Of a stretch of DNA of 64,000 nucleotides, positions 45,538-53,122 are shown in pieces; position 1 is the stretch's first letter; each line of letters begins with the position of its first letter. Position numbers and translations under genes: made by a program. A model generated the notes under the pieces. The model saw only the letters and a list, made by a program, of their open reading frames with translations, searched no databases and had not been told where the DNA came from. The stretch lies in the NCBI RefSeq assembly GCF_014635665.1, contig NZ_BMDG01000009.1, positions 153,101 through 217,100 of the forward strand. Direction: 5' to 3'. The stretch is from Isoptericola cucumis. Lineage in GTDB: Bacteria; Actinomycetota; Actinomycetes; Actinomycetales; Cellulomonadaceae.

Positions 45538-46752
45538 TCAGGGCACCCACGCGCACACGACGTGGCCCTCGCCCGCGAGCCGCAGGGCGCCGGCGTCGTG
45601 CGGCACGAAGACGGAGGCGCCGCGCCGCAGGGTCGCGGGCTCGTCGCGCCCCGCGGCCGTGAGCGTGACCTCCCCGCCGAGGCACAGCACGGTCCGCGGG
45701 CCCGACGGCGGCAGCTCCAGGTCCTCGCGCGGGTCGACGTCGGCGGTGGTGAGCGCGAACTCCGCGACTCCCGCGCGGTAGGTGCTCACCTGGCCGCGCC
45801 CGCCCGAGGTCCGCACCTCGGGCACGACGGGCGGGCGCGGCGCGAACGACGCGCACTCGACCAGCGCCGCCTCGTCGACGCGCTTGGTCGTCAGGCCCGC
45901 CCGCAGCACGTTGTCCGACGACGCCATCACCTCGATGCCCAGGCCGGACAGGTAGGCGTGCACCTCGCCCGACGCCAGGAACAGCGCCTGCCCGGGGTCG
46001 AGGGTGACCCGGTTGAGCATGAGCGACGCGACCGCGCCCGGGTCGCCGGGGTGCTGGGCGGCCAGGTGCACGACCGTGGCGTCCGCCCGCGCGGACGGCG
46101 ACCCCGCGGCGAGCCGACCCTGCACGGCGTCGACCGTGGCCGCCACCTGCGCCTCGCAGTCGGGGTGGTTGCGGGCCGCGACCAGGCGCGAGAAGGCTGC
46201 GCGGACGCCGGCGGCGGAGCGGTCGGCCCGCAGGGCGGCACGGACCGCGTCCACGAGCACGCCGTCCAGCCCGTCGAGCAGGTCGAGCACCGTGCGCGGC
46301 GTGCGGAAGCCCGCGAGGCCGTCGAACTCGGTGAGCGCGACCACCATCTCGGGCTTGTGCTGGTCGTCGTGGAAGGACCGGCGCGGGTCGCCGGGCGGCA
46401 GGCCGAGCCGGTTCTCCCGGTTGAACCCCGCCCGGGCGAGGTGCGGCCGCGGGTGCACCTGCAGCGACAGCGCCCGGTCGGCGGCGAGCACCTTGAGCAG
46501 GTACGGCAGGCGGGGGCCGAACTCGTCGGCGACCCGGCGCCCCAGCATCGCCTCGGGCGCGCGCCGGACCAGCTCCAGCAGCGTCGTGCCCGGCCGGTCG
46601 GCCAGCCTGCTCGGGGCGCTCGGGTGCGCGCCCAGCCACAGCTCCGCGGCGGGGACGCCGTCGGGGGTGGTGCCCAGCAGCTCGTGCAGCCGGACGGGCG
46701 ATCCCCAGTCGTAGTGCTGGACCGTGTTCTCCAGCGCGTACAGCTCGGTCAC
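45538..46752 (-). CDS. manA: Mannose-6-phosphate isomerase, class I
   Basis: ManA interconverts fructose-6-phosphate and mannose-6-phosphate, feeding GDP-mannose synthesis. This 404-residue zinc-cupin protein has YDWGSPVRL, the SLQVHPRPHL zinc site, HKPEMVVAL, and SGEVHAYLSG for the remaining ligands, as in class I enzymes. A GTG at 46752 starts it; AAGGAT lies 7 nt upstream and could be a -10 or a ribosome site. It lies opposite to manB and between island genes. In the usual actinobacterial order manA follows manB on the same strand, so its inversion here is a rearrangement. Confidence 0.95.
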   Translation of the reverse strand: MTELYALENTVQHYDWGSPVRLHELLGTTPDGVPAAELWLGAHPSAPSRLADRPGTTLLELVRRAPEAMLGRRVADEFGPRLPYLLKVLAADRALSLQVHPRPHLARAGFNRENRLGLPPGDPRRSFHDDQHKPEMVVALTEFDGLAGFRTPRTVLDLLDGLDGVLVDAVRAALRADRSAAGVRAAFSRLVAARNHPDCEAQVAATVDAVQGRLAAGSPSARADATVVHLAAQHPGDPGAVASLMLNRVTLDPGQALFLASGEVHAYLSGLGIEVMASSDNVLRAGLTTKRVDEAALVECASFAPRPPVVPEVRTSGGRGQVSTYRAGVAEFALTTADVDPREDLELPPSGPRTVLCLGGEVTLTAAGRDEPATLRRGASVFVPHDAGALRLAGEGHVVCAWVP

Positions 46753-46855
46753 ACCCGCGATCCTTTCACGGGGGCGTGGCGCCGCGGGGGTGCCGGGCCG
46801 GGTGATCCCGGCGCCGGGACCGGCCCCGGCCGATGACCGCGACCGGGCGGGGACG

Positions 46856-46861
46856 TAGGCT
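46856..46861 (+). promoter_or_regulatory. -10-like hexamer for manB
   Basis: TAGGCT lies 8 nt before the GTG at 46870 in the 117-bp divergent manA-manB gap. No ribosome site is visible. Confidence 0.4.
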
Positions 46862-46869
46862 CAGGGCTT

Positions 46870-48318
46870 GTGACGACCGACCTCGGGACCATCATCAAGG
46901 CGTACGACGTGCGCGGCACCGTGCCCGACCAGCTCTCGCCCGACGTCGCGCGCGCGATCGGGACCGCGTTCGCCCGCGTCGTCGCCGGGCCCGAGGGCGC
47001 GCGGCGGGTCGTCGTCGGCCACGACATGCGCGACTCCGGGCCGGCGCTGGTCGAGGCCTTCGCGGCCGGCCTGGTGGCCGCCGGCGTGGACGTCGTGCGG
47101 ATCGGGCTGTGCTCCACCGACGGGCTGTACCACGCGTCCGGCGTGCTCGACGCGCCCGGGGCGATGTTCACCGCGTCGCACAACCCGGCCGCGTACAACG
47201 GCATCAAGCTGTGCCGGGCCGGGGCGCGCCCCGTGGGGCAGGAGACGGGCCTGGCGGAGGTGCGCGAGGTCGCCCAGCGGCTGCTGGACGACCCGTCGGC
47301 CGAGACCGACGCGCCCGGCGACGGCGCCGCGCCCGGCGAGGTCTCGGACGTCGACATGCTCGCCGAGTACGCCGCATACCTGCGGGGCCTCGTGGACCTG
47401 TCGCGGATCCGGCCGCTCAAGGTCGTCGTCGACGCCGGCAACGGCATGGCGGGGCTCACGGTGCCGGCGGTGCTGGGGACGGCCGCGGGGCTGCCCGCGC
47501 TGCCCCTGGAGGTCGTGCCGCTCTTCTTCGAGCTGGACGGGACGTTCCCGAACCACGAGGCCAACCCCCTCGAGCCGGCGAACCTGGTGGACCTGCAGGC
47601 GGCCGTGCTCGCGCACGGCGCCGACATCGGGCTCGCGTTCGACGGCGACGCCGACCGGTGCTTCGTCGTCGACGAGCGCGGCGCCGCGGTCTCACCGTCG
47701 GCGGTCACGGCGCTGGTGGGGCTGCGGGAGGTGGCGAAGGAGCTCGCGGCCGGCCGGACGCCGACGGTGATCCACAACCTCATCACCTCGCGCGCGGTGC
47801 CCGACCTGCTGACGGCGGCCGGCGCGCAGGTGGTCCGTACCCGTGTCGGGCACTCGTTCATCAAGGCGCGGATGGCCGAGCACCGTGCCGTGTTCGGCGG
47901 CGAGCACAGCGCCCACTACTACTTCCGCGACTTCTTCTTCGCGGACACCGGCATGCTGGCGGCCCTGCACGTGCTGGCCGCGCTGGGCGAGCAGCCGCAC
48001 CCGCTGTCCGCGCTGGCCGAGATGTACGAGCCCTACGTCGCGTCGGGGGAGGTCAACTCCACGGTCGCGGACGCCGGCGCGGCGACCGCCCGCGTCCGGG
48101 ACGCCTACCTGGCGGCCTACCCGGACGCCGTCGTCGACCACCTGGACGGCCTGACCGTGGCGCACTGGGACGACGCCCACCCGCAGTGGTGGTTCAACCT
48201 GCGCGCGTCGAACACCGAGCCGCTGCTGCGCCTCAACGTCGAGGCCGCCGACGAGGACATCATGATCAAGGTGCGCGACGACGTCCTGTCGCTCGTGCGG
48301 GAGGAGATGCAGCCGTGA
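46870..48318 (+). CDS. manB: Phosphomannomutase/phosphoglucomutase
   Basis: This alpha-D-phosphohexomutase interconverts hexose 6- and 1-phosphates, supplying mannose-1-phosphate for GDP-mannose. The 482-residue protein has the phosphoserine loop TASHNPAAYNGIK, the metal loop FDGDADRCFV, the sugar loop GEHSAHYYFRDFFFADTG and the phosphate site RASNTEPLLRLN. All four domains are present. The stop overlaps the Trm112-family start (GTGA, 48315-48318). In related genomes it follows DUF3499 directly; here about 11 kb of island separates them. Confidence 0.96.
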   Translation: MTTDLGTIIKAYDVRGTVPDQLSPDVARAIGTAFARVVAGPEGARRVVVGHDMRDSGPALVEAFAAGLVAAGVDVVRIGLCSTDGLYHASGVLDAPGAMFTASHNPAAYNGIKLCRAGARPVGQETGLAEVREVAQRLLDDPSAETDAPGDGAAPGEVSDVDMLAEYAAYLRGLVDLSRIRPLKVVVDAGNGMAGLTVPAVLGTAAGLPALPLEVVPLFFELDGTFPNHEANPLEPANLVDLQAAVLAHGADIGLAFDGDADRCFVVDERGAAVSPSAVTALVGLREVAKELAAGRTPTVIHNLITSRAVPDLLTAAGAQVVRTRVGHSFIKARMAEHRAVFGGEHSAHYYFRDFFFADTGMLAALHVLAALGEQPHPLSALAEMYEPYVASGEVNSTVADAGAATARVRDAYLAAYPDAVVDHLDGLTVAHWDDAHPQWWFNLRASNTEPLLRLNVEAADEDIMIKVRDDVLSLVREEMQP

Positions 48319-48509
48319 GCGGAACGCACGCGATCGACCCGTGGGTGCGCGCCGTCCTGCGCTGCCCCGTCACGGGTGCCGAGCTGGTCGACGGCGTCGG
48401 GCCGGACGGGGAGCCCGAGCTGCGCTCGACCGACCCCGAGCGCCCGCTCGCGTACCCGGTGCGCGACGGCGTCCCGGTGCTGCTGGCCGGCGACGCCCGC
48501 CCGATCTGA
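48315..48509 (+). CDS. Trm112 family protein
   Basis: This 64-residue protein has the Trm112 core: WVRAVLRCPVTGAELV near the N-terminus and LAYPVRDGVPVLLAGDARPI at the end. The first zinc-knuckle Cys is kept (RCPV) but the usual second Cys of CPxC is Thr, so metal binding is doubtful. Trm112-like proteins activate methyltransferases in eukaryotes; the bacterial role is less clear. It is translationally coupled to manB, which is its normal actinobacterial neighbour. Confidence 0.88.
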   Translation: MSGTHAIDPWVRAVLRCPVTGAELVDGVGPDGEPELRSTDPERPLAYPVRDGVPVLLAGDARPI

Positions 48510-48513
48510 CCCC

Positions 48514-48527
48514 CGGGAGAACTCCCG
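48514..48527 (+). terminator. Hairpin after the manB-Trm112 operon
   Basis: CGGGAG (48514-48519) and CTCCCG (48522-48527) form a 6-bp stem with an AA loop, 5 nt after the Trm112 stop codon. It separates the housekeeping pair from the next island gene. Confidence 0.55.
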
Positions 48528-48614
48528 CGGAGCAGGCCGTGGCCCCCAGATGAACAGTCGATGAGCAGCCGGTGATTCCGGCGCGAATCGGCTTCCGGGC
48601 CGTCACCCGGTGCA

Positions 48615-48620
48615 TACGCT
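48615..48620 (+). promoter_or_regulatory. -10-like hexamer for the right part of the island
   Basis: TACGCT lies 6 nt before the GTG at 48627, consistent with a leaderless transcript covering the third pyruvyl-transferase-like gene and probably the two genes after it. Confidence 0.45.
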
Positions 48621-48626
48621 CGCGCC

Positions 48627-50063
48627 GTGCCGACTCACGACGCCGACGCGCGCCCCGCGGCCCGCGCCCGCACCCCGCGCAGGGCCGGCAGGCGCCTGCG
48701 CCTGTTCCACTTCGACATCAAGACCTACGGCAACTACGGCGACACCCTGCTGTTCGAGGCCGTCCGGGAGGTCTTCGAGGGCTTCGCCGGCGGCACGTGC
48801 TTCGAGATCACCGGCAGCGCGTCGCTGCGCGACCCCGTCGGCCCCAGGCTCGTCGACCACATCAACGAGCACGCCGACGCCGTGGTCGTGGGCGGCGGCG
48901 GCCTGTTCCTGCGGGACACGAACGAGAACTCCCGCTCGGGGTGGCAGTGGAACATCTCGCTCGAGCAGCTGCGCCGGATCGAGGTCCCGCTCGTCGTCTT
49001 CGCCGTCGGCAACAACCGGTTCATCGACCAGGCGGACTTCGCCGAGCCGTTCCGCGAGCACGTGAACCTCACGCTCGACAAGTCGGTGTTCTTCGGCCTG
49101 CGCAACCAGGGCTCCGTCCGCACGATCCGCGAGTACGTCGACCACGACCCCGAGCGGGTGGAGTACCAGCCCTGCCCGACGACGATCTCGTCGTCCCTGT
49201 TCCCGGACCTGTACCGCGCGGAGCCGGACGACGGCGACGGCCGGGTGCTCGCCGTCGAGTCGATCGTCGGCCGGCGCCAGACCGCCGCCGGGTTCGACAA
49301 GCAGCGGATCTACGCCGACCAGGCCGACGTGCTCGAGCGCCTGCGCGGCGAGGGCTGGAAGGTCGTGAGCGTCCCGCACGCGCGCGCCGACATGCGGTTC
49401 GCCGAGCTGCTGCGCGAGCGCGGGCTCGTCGACGCGGAGCACGTCCTGTGGGGGAACCGGGAGGTGCTGTTCGCCGGCGTGCGGGCGTTCGCCGACCTGC
49501 CGGTCGTGCTCGGCACCCGCGGGCACGCGCAGATGGTGCCGTTCGGGATGGGCGCGGTCCCGCTGTCCCTGCACGTGCACCACAAGACCCGCTACTTCGC
49601 GAGCGACATCGGGCACCCCGAGTGGGCGCTCGACCCGCGCGCCGCCTCGCTCACCGACGACCTCTACCGCACCGTGCACGACGTCACGGAGCGCCGCGCC
49701 GAGCTGCGGGCGGAGCTCGCCGAGGTGCGCCGCGGCTTCCACGACACGACGCTCGCGAACCTGGCGACCATCTACCGGCGGATCACCGGGGTCGCCGTGG
49801 AGCCGTCGTTCACGCCCCTGACCCCGCGCGAGCGCCGCCTCGCGGCACGGTCCTACGACGCCGCCCTGGAACGGTCCCGGGCGGAGGTGCGGCTGCGGAC
49901 CAAGAACCGCGAGCTCGGCGCCAAGGACGACGAGCTCCGGACGCTGGGGACCGAGATCGAGCAGGTGCGGGCGACGCTGCGGGCGGCCCGCGAGTCCGTC
50001 GGCCGCGGGTCGTTGGTCGAGCGCGCGGCACGGCGGGCGCGACGACTCGTGCGGCCCCGCTGA
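48627..50063 (+). CDS. Polysaccharide pyruvyl transferase-like protein (C)
   Basis: This 478-residue protein has a PF04230-like domain with NYGDTLLFEAV (about 35), VVGGGGLFLRDTNENSRSG, QPCPTTISSSL and TRGHAQMVPFG (about 296). It ends with TTLANLATIYRRITG, matching the helix in protein B, then a coiled-coil-like tail of charged helices. The GGGLFLxDT strand is closest to protein A. The GTG start at 48627 has a -10 hexamer 6 nt upstream. It precedes a GT42-GT8 fusion exactly as protein A does, so the pair of genes is duplicated around the manA-manB block. Confidence 0.82.
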   Translation: MPTHDADARPAARARTPRRAGRRLRLFHFDIKTYGNYGDTLLFEAVREVFEGFAGGTCFEITGSASLRDPVGPRLVDHINEHADAVVVGGGGLFLRDTNENSRSGWQWNISLEQLRRIEVPLVVFAVGNNRFIDQADFAEPFREHVNLTLDKSVFFGLRNQGSVRTIREYVDHDPERVEYQPCPTTISSSLFPDLYRAEPDDGDGRVLAVESIVGRRQTAAGFDKQRIYADQADVLERLRGEGWKVVSVPHARADMRFAELLRERGLVDAEHVLWGNREVLFAGVRAFADLPVVLGTRGHAQMVPFGMGAVPLSLHVHHKTRYFASDIGHPEWALDPRAASLTDDLYRTVHDVTERRAELRAELAEVRRGFHDTTLANLATIYRRITGVAVEPSFTPLTPRERRLAARSYDAALERSRAEVRLRTKNRELGAKDDELRTLGTEIEQVRATLRAARESVGRGSLVERAARRARRLVRPR

Positions 50064-50122
50064 GCGGGGCCGGGGACCTGCCCGCCGAGCAACCGACAGT
50101 CACGACCCAGACAGGAGCCACG

Positions 50123-52039
50123 ATGCCCACCATGCGGAGCGTCCCGCTCGGCCGCGAGCCGGGGGAGCGGGAGATCGCGTCGTTCGCCGACCTCACGGAC
50201 CGGCCGCTGCTGATCGTCGGCAACGGGCCGTCGTCGGCCATGCCGCCGTACCACCGCATCCCGGCCGACGTGGTCGTCTTCCGGATGAACTGGTTCTTCC
50301 TGGAGAGCAACTACCACTTCGGCGACCGGGTCGACGGCTGGTTCTCGGCCGTGCCGCACGAGCGCCTCGAGAAGCTGCTCCAGGACGAGATCCGCTCCGG
50401 CCGGTACGACGTGCGCCGCATCCTGTCGCCGATGCGGCACGCCGCGCACCGCGACGGCGACCGGTACGGCCTGGAGCCGCTCACGGACGTCGACGAGCTG
50501 GACAGCTGGAGCGTGCCGGCCCGTGACCCGCGGCTCGCGCGGCACTTCATGAGCCGCCCGGGCCTGCCGACCACCGGGATGCAGGCGCTCGCCTTCGGTC
50601 TCGGCGTCGGCTTCCGCGAGGTGTACCTGGCGGGCATCGACCTGTACGAGTCCAAGGACGCGCGCTACGGCTACACCATGCCGCAGATCGCCGAGCTGGG
50701 GCTGCAGGCCAAGGACGTCACGCCCGGCTACGAGGCCGCGCACGGGCTCGACACCGACCTCGCGTTCCTGCGCTCGTGCCTGGCCGCCCATCCCGACGCC
50801 CAGGTCCGGTCGGTGAGCCAGTCCGAGATGCTGCACCTGTACGTCCCGCCCGCCGAGGACCTCACCGACCGGCCGCACCTCGCGCCCGGGGAGGGCTCGG
50901 CCGTCGGGGCCACGAAGGACACCGTCGAGCTCGAGCTGCCCGCGGCCGGCGGCGTCGCGGCCCTCACGGTGCCCCAGGTGAAGGGGCCCCTCTGGAAGGA
51001 GCTGGACGGTCGCCGGTGCGCGTACGTCACGGTGGTCTCCGGCTCGTACCACCACGGGGCGCGCGCGCTGGCCAACTCGCTGCGCCGCGTGACCGACGTC
51101 CCGCTCGTGGCGCTGTGCACGCCCGACGCGGACAAGGCGGCGCTGGCCGCGAGCGGCATCCTCACCCTGGACGTCCCGCCCATCGCGAACCCGGTCCTGC
51201 GGTCGATCGCCGCCGGCGGGCGCCGGCAGAAGGTGCAGGAGCGCTTCGCCGCGACGTACACGAAGCTGCACGTGTTCCGGCTCGACTTCCTGGACCGGGC
51301 CGTCTACGTCGACAGCGACGCCGTCGTGAAGCACAACATCGACGACCTCTTCGCCGGCGACGACTTCGCGGCCGTGCCCGACGCGGGCCTCGACCGGCCC
51401 GACCCCGGCGTCTTCAACTCCGGGGTGTTCGCCTTCACGCCGTCGTACCCCACCTTCGAGCGGATGATGTCGCGCCTGGCGCACACGCCGTCGTACGACG
51501 GCGGCGACCAGGGCTTCCTCAACGTCTTCTTCGACTCGTGGCGTGCCCTGCCGCCCGAGGACAACATGACCAAGCGGATCTTCTCCCACCACCCGGAGCT
51601 CTTCGGCGACGAGGACGTGCGGGTGCTGCACTACGTCGGCAAGAAGCCGTGGGAGCCGGGCGACGACGACCGCTACGACCTTCTCGACCGCCAGTGGCTC
51701 GACCACCTGAGCGACACCGAGAAGAACGAGCTGATCCGTGACCTGCGCCGGCGGACCGACCTGGCGACCACGCCGCCGGCGTCGCCGGGCGACGTCGTGC
51801 GCACCGCCAAGGAGCACCTCGCCGCCGGGCGCCCCGAGCCCGCGGCACAGCTGCTGCAGGAGACCGCCCGCCGGCGCCGGCTGTCGGCGGCGGAGCAGCG
51901 CCAGCTCGCGATCGCCCTCATGACGCTCGGCCGGCGCCGCGACGCGCTGCGCACGCTCGAGCGGGCGAAGGGTCCGGCGGCGACGGTGGCCGTCGGCGCC
52001 GGCATCGCGTCCCAGTACTACCGCGGCAGGAGGAAGTGA
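50123..52039 (+). CDS. GT42 (CST-type sialyltransferase-like) plus GT8 fusion
   Basis: This 638-residue protein has an N-terminal domain (about 25-245) matching Campylobacter CST-I/Cst-II sialyltransferases: LLIVGNGPSS (nucleotide loop), VFRMNWFFLE with the conserved Asn, a TTGMQALAFGLG helix start, REVYLAGIDLYE and a late AAHGLDTDLAFL His. The Asn of the Cst-II YNPS segment is not conserved, and Ser132 is replaced by Thr. A GT8 domain follows (about 296-535): YVDSDAVV (about 394), FNSGVFAFTP, YDGGDQGFLN, LHYVGKKPW. A TPR-like tail ends it. ACAGGAG lies about 6 nt before the ATG. Donor and acceptor are unknown; no CMP-sialate synthetase is in the window. Confidence 0.8.
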   Translation: MPTMRSVPLGREPGEREIASFADLTDRPLLIVGNGPSSAMPPYHRIPADVVVFRMNWFFLESNYHFGDRVDGWFSAVPHERLEKLLQDEIRSGRYDVRRILSPMRHAAHRDGDRYGLEPLTDVDELDSWSVPARDPRLARHFMSRPGLPTTGMQALAFGLGVGFREVYLAGIDLYESKDARYGYTMPQIAELGLQAKDVTPGYEAAHGLDTDLAFLRSCLAAHPDAQVRSVSQSEMLHLYVPPAEDLTDRPHLAPGEGSAVGATKDTVELELPAAGGVAALTVPQVKGPLWKELDGRRCAYVTVVSGSYHHGARALANSLRRVTDVPLVALCTPDADKAALAASGILTLDVPPIANPVLRSIAAGGRRQKVQERFAATYTKLHVFRLDFLDRAVYVDSDAVVKHNIDDLFAGDDFAAVPDAGLDRPDPGVFNSGVFAFTPSYPTFERMMSRLAHTPSYDGGDQGFLNVFFDSWRALPPEDNMTKRIFSHHPELFGDEDVRVLHYVGKKPWEPGDDDRYDLLDRQWLDHLSDTEKNELIRDLRRRTDLATTPPASPGDVVRTAKEHLAAGRPEPAAQLLQETARRRRLSAAEQRQLAIALMTLGRRRDALRTLERAKGPAATVAVGAGIASQYYRGRRK

Positions 52040-52041
52040 GC

Positions 52042-53085
52042 ATGCGCACGGTGTCGACCGACCTCAGGACGGCGCTGCTGACCCGGGACTGGGAGGCCCT
52101 CGCCGCCGGCGCGGGGTCCCGGACGCGCGAGGCCCGCCTGGCCGCGGTGCTGACCGGGCTGCGGGCCGGTGACGACGAGGCGGTGCTCGCGACGCTGCCC
52201 GACGACCCCGGCGAGGGCATGCGCTATCTGGGCGACCTCGCCCGCTGGCGGACGGGGAGGCTCGCCGACGTCCGCGGGCCCCGGCTCGCGGCAGCGTTCG
52301 GGCGCCTCCACCGCGACGACGTGGTGACGGTCGCGACCGTCCAGAAGTCCGGCACGCACTGGATGCGGTTCTTCCTCACGAACTACGCCCGCGCGCTGGA
52401 CGATCCGCAGGTCGACCGGCCCATCTCCTACCCCCAGCTGCAGCAGGAGTACTACGGCAACAACCGCTGGCAGGTGTTCCGGGAGGCGGAGCCGTACCGC
52501 GAGCCCGCCACGCTGCTCGCCCCGCACGGCGTCTCCGACGTGACGATGCAGCACTTCCGCCACGACTTCGACCCGTTCGCCTTCAGCCCGGGCCGCAAGA
52601 TCATGCTGTACCGCAACCCGCTGGACTACGTCGTCTCGCTGTTCCACTACACGATCAAGCAGCGCCCGCAGAACCGGGACCGGGCCGACCACCCGCGGGA
52701 CGTCCTGGAGCACATGCTCGGCACCTACTCGCTGCACCTGCGCACGCTGGACAGCTACCGCGACGACCCCGACGTCCACGTCGCGTCGTACGAGTCCCTC
52801 AAGGCGGACCCGGCCACCCGGTTCCGCGAGGTGGTGCGCTTCCTCGGTCTGCCGCTGGTGGACGACGCCGTGGACCGCGCACTCGCGCTGTCCGACATCT
52901 CCACGATCCGGGAGCTGGAGGAGCGCACCGGGCGGTCGATGGTGGTCCGGCTCGACGGCTACTTCACGCGCGACGGCTCCATCGGGCAGTGGAAGGAGTA
53001 CTTCGACGACGCGGACGTCGAGCGCGCACGGCGGGTGCTCGGCTCGCACGGCCTCGACCTGGAGGCGTTCACGATCGACGGGTGA
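52042..53085 (+). CDS. PAPS-dependent sulfotransferase
   Basis: This 347-residue protein of the Sulfotransfer_1 family has about 90 N-terminal helical residues, then the 5'-phosphosulfate loop VQKSGTHW (about 100-107), the 3'-phosphate site MLYRNPLDYVVSLFHY (about 188-203) and a late VASYESLKADPATRFREVV block. These indicate PAPS-dependent sulfation of a hydroxyl, here probably a glycan, or a lipid. The ATG at 52042 is preferred over a GTG at 52036 because AGGAGG is correctly spaced only from the former. It closely follows the GT42-GT8 gene and is presumably in its operon. No PAPS synthesis genes are in the window. Confidence 0.88.
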   Translation: MRTVSTDLRTALLTRDWEALAAGAGSRTREARLAAVLTGLRAGDDEAVLATLPDDPGEGMRYLGDLARWRTGRLADVRGPRLAAAFGRLHRDDVVTVATVQKSGTHWMRFFLTNYARALDDPQVDRPISYPQLQQEYYGNNRWQVFREAEPYREPATLLAPHGVSDVTMQHFRHDFDPFAFSPGRKIMLYRNPLDYVVSLFHYTIKQRPQNRDRADHPRDVLEHMLGTYSLHLRTLDSYRDDPDVHVASYESLKADPATRFREVVRFLGLPLVDDAVDRALALSDISTIRELEERTGRSMVVRLDGYFTRDGSIGQWKEYFDDADVERARRVLGSHGLDLEAFTIDG

Positions 53086-53108
53086 CGGCGGCGGGTGGCG
53101 ACGGCGGA

Positions 53109-53122
53109 TGACGGGGCCGTCA
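53109..53122. terminator. Small hairpin between convergent genes
   Basis: TGACGG (53109-53114) and CCGTCA (53117-53122) pair across a GG loop. The right arm contains the SpoIID-like stop codon. It lies 24 bp after the sulfotransferase stop. Confidence 0.45.

Noticed and set aside
52036..52041. GTG at 52036 as the sulfotransferase start
   Set aside because: The AGGAGG site would touch it. Spacing fits the ATG at 52042.
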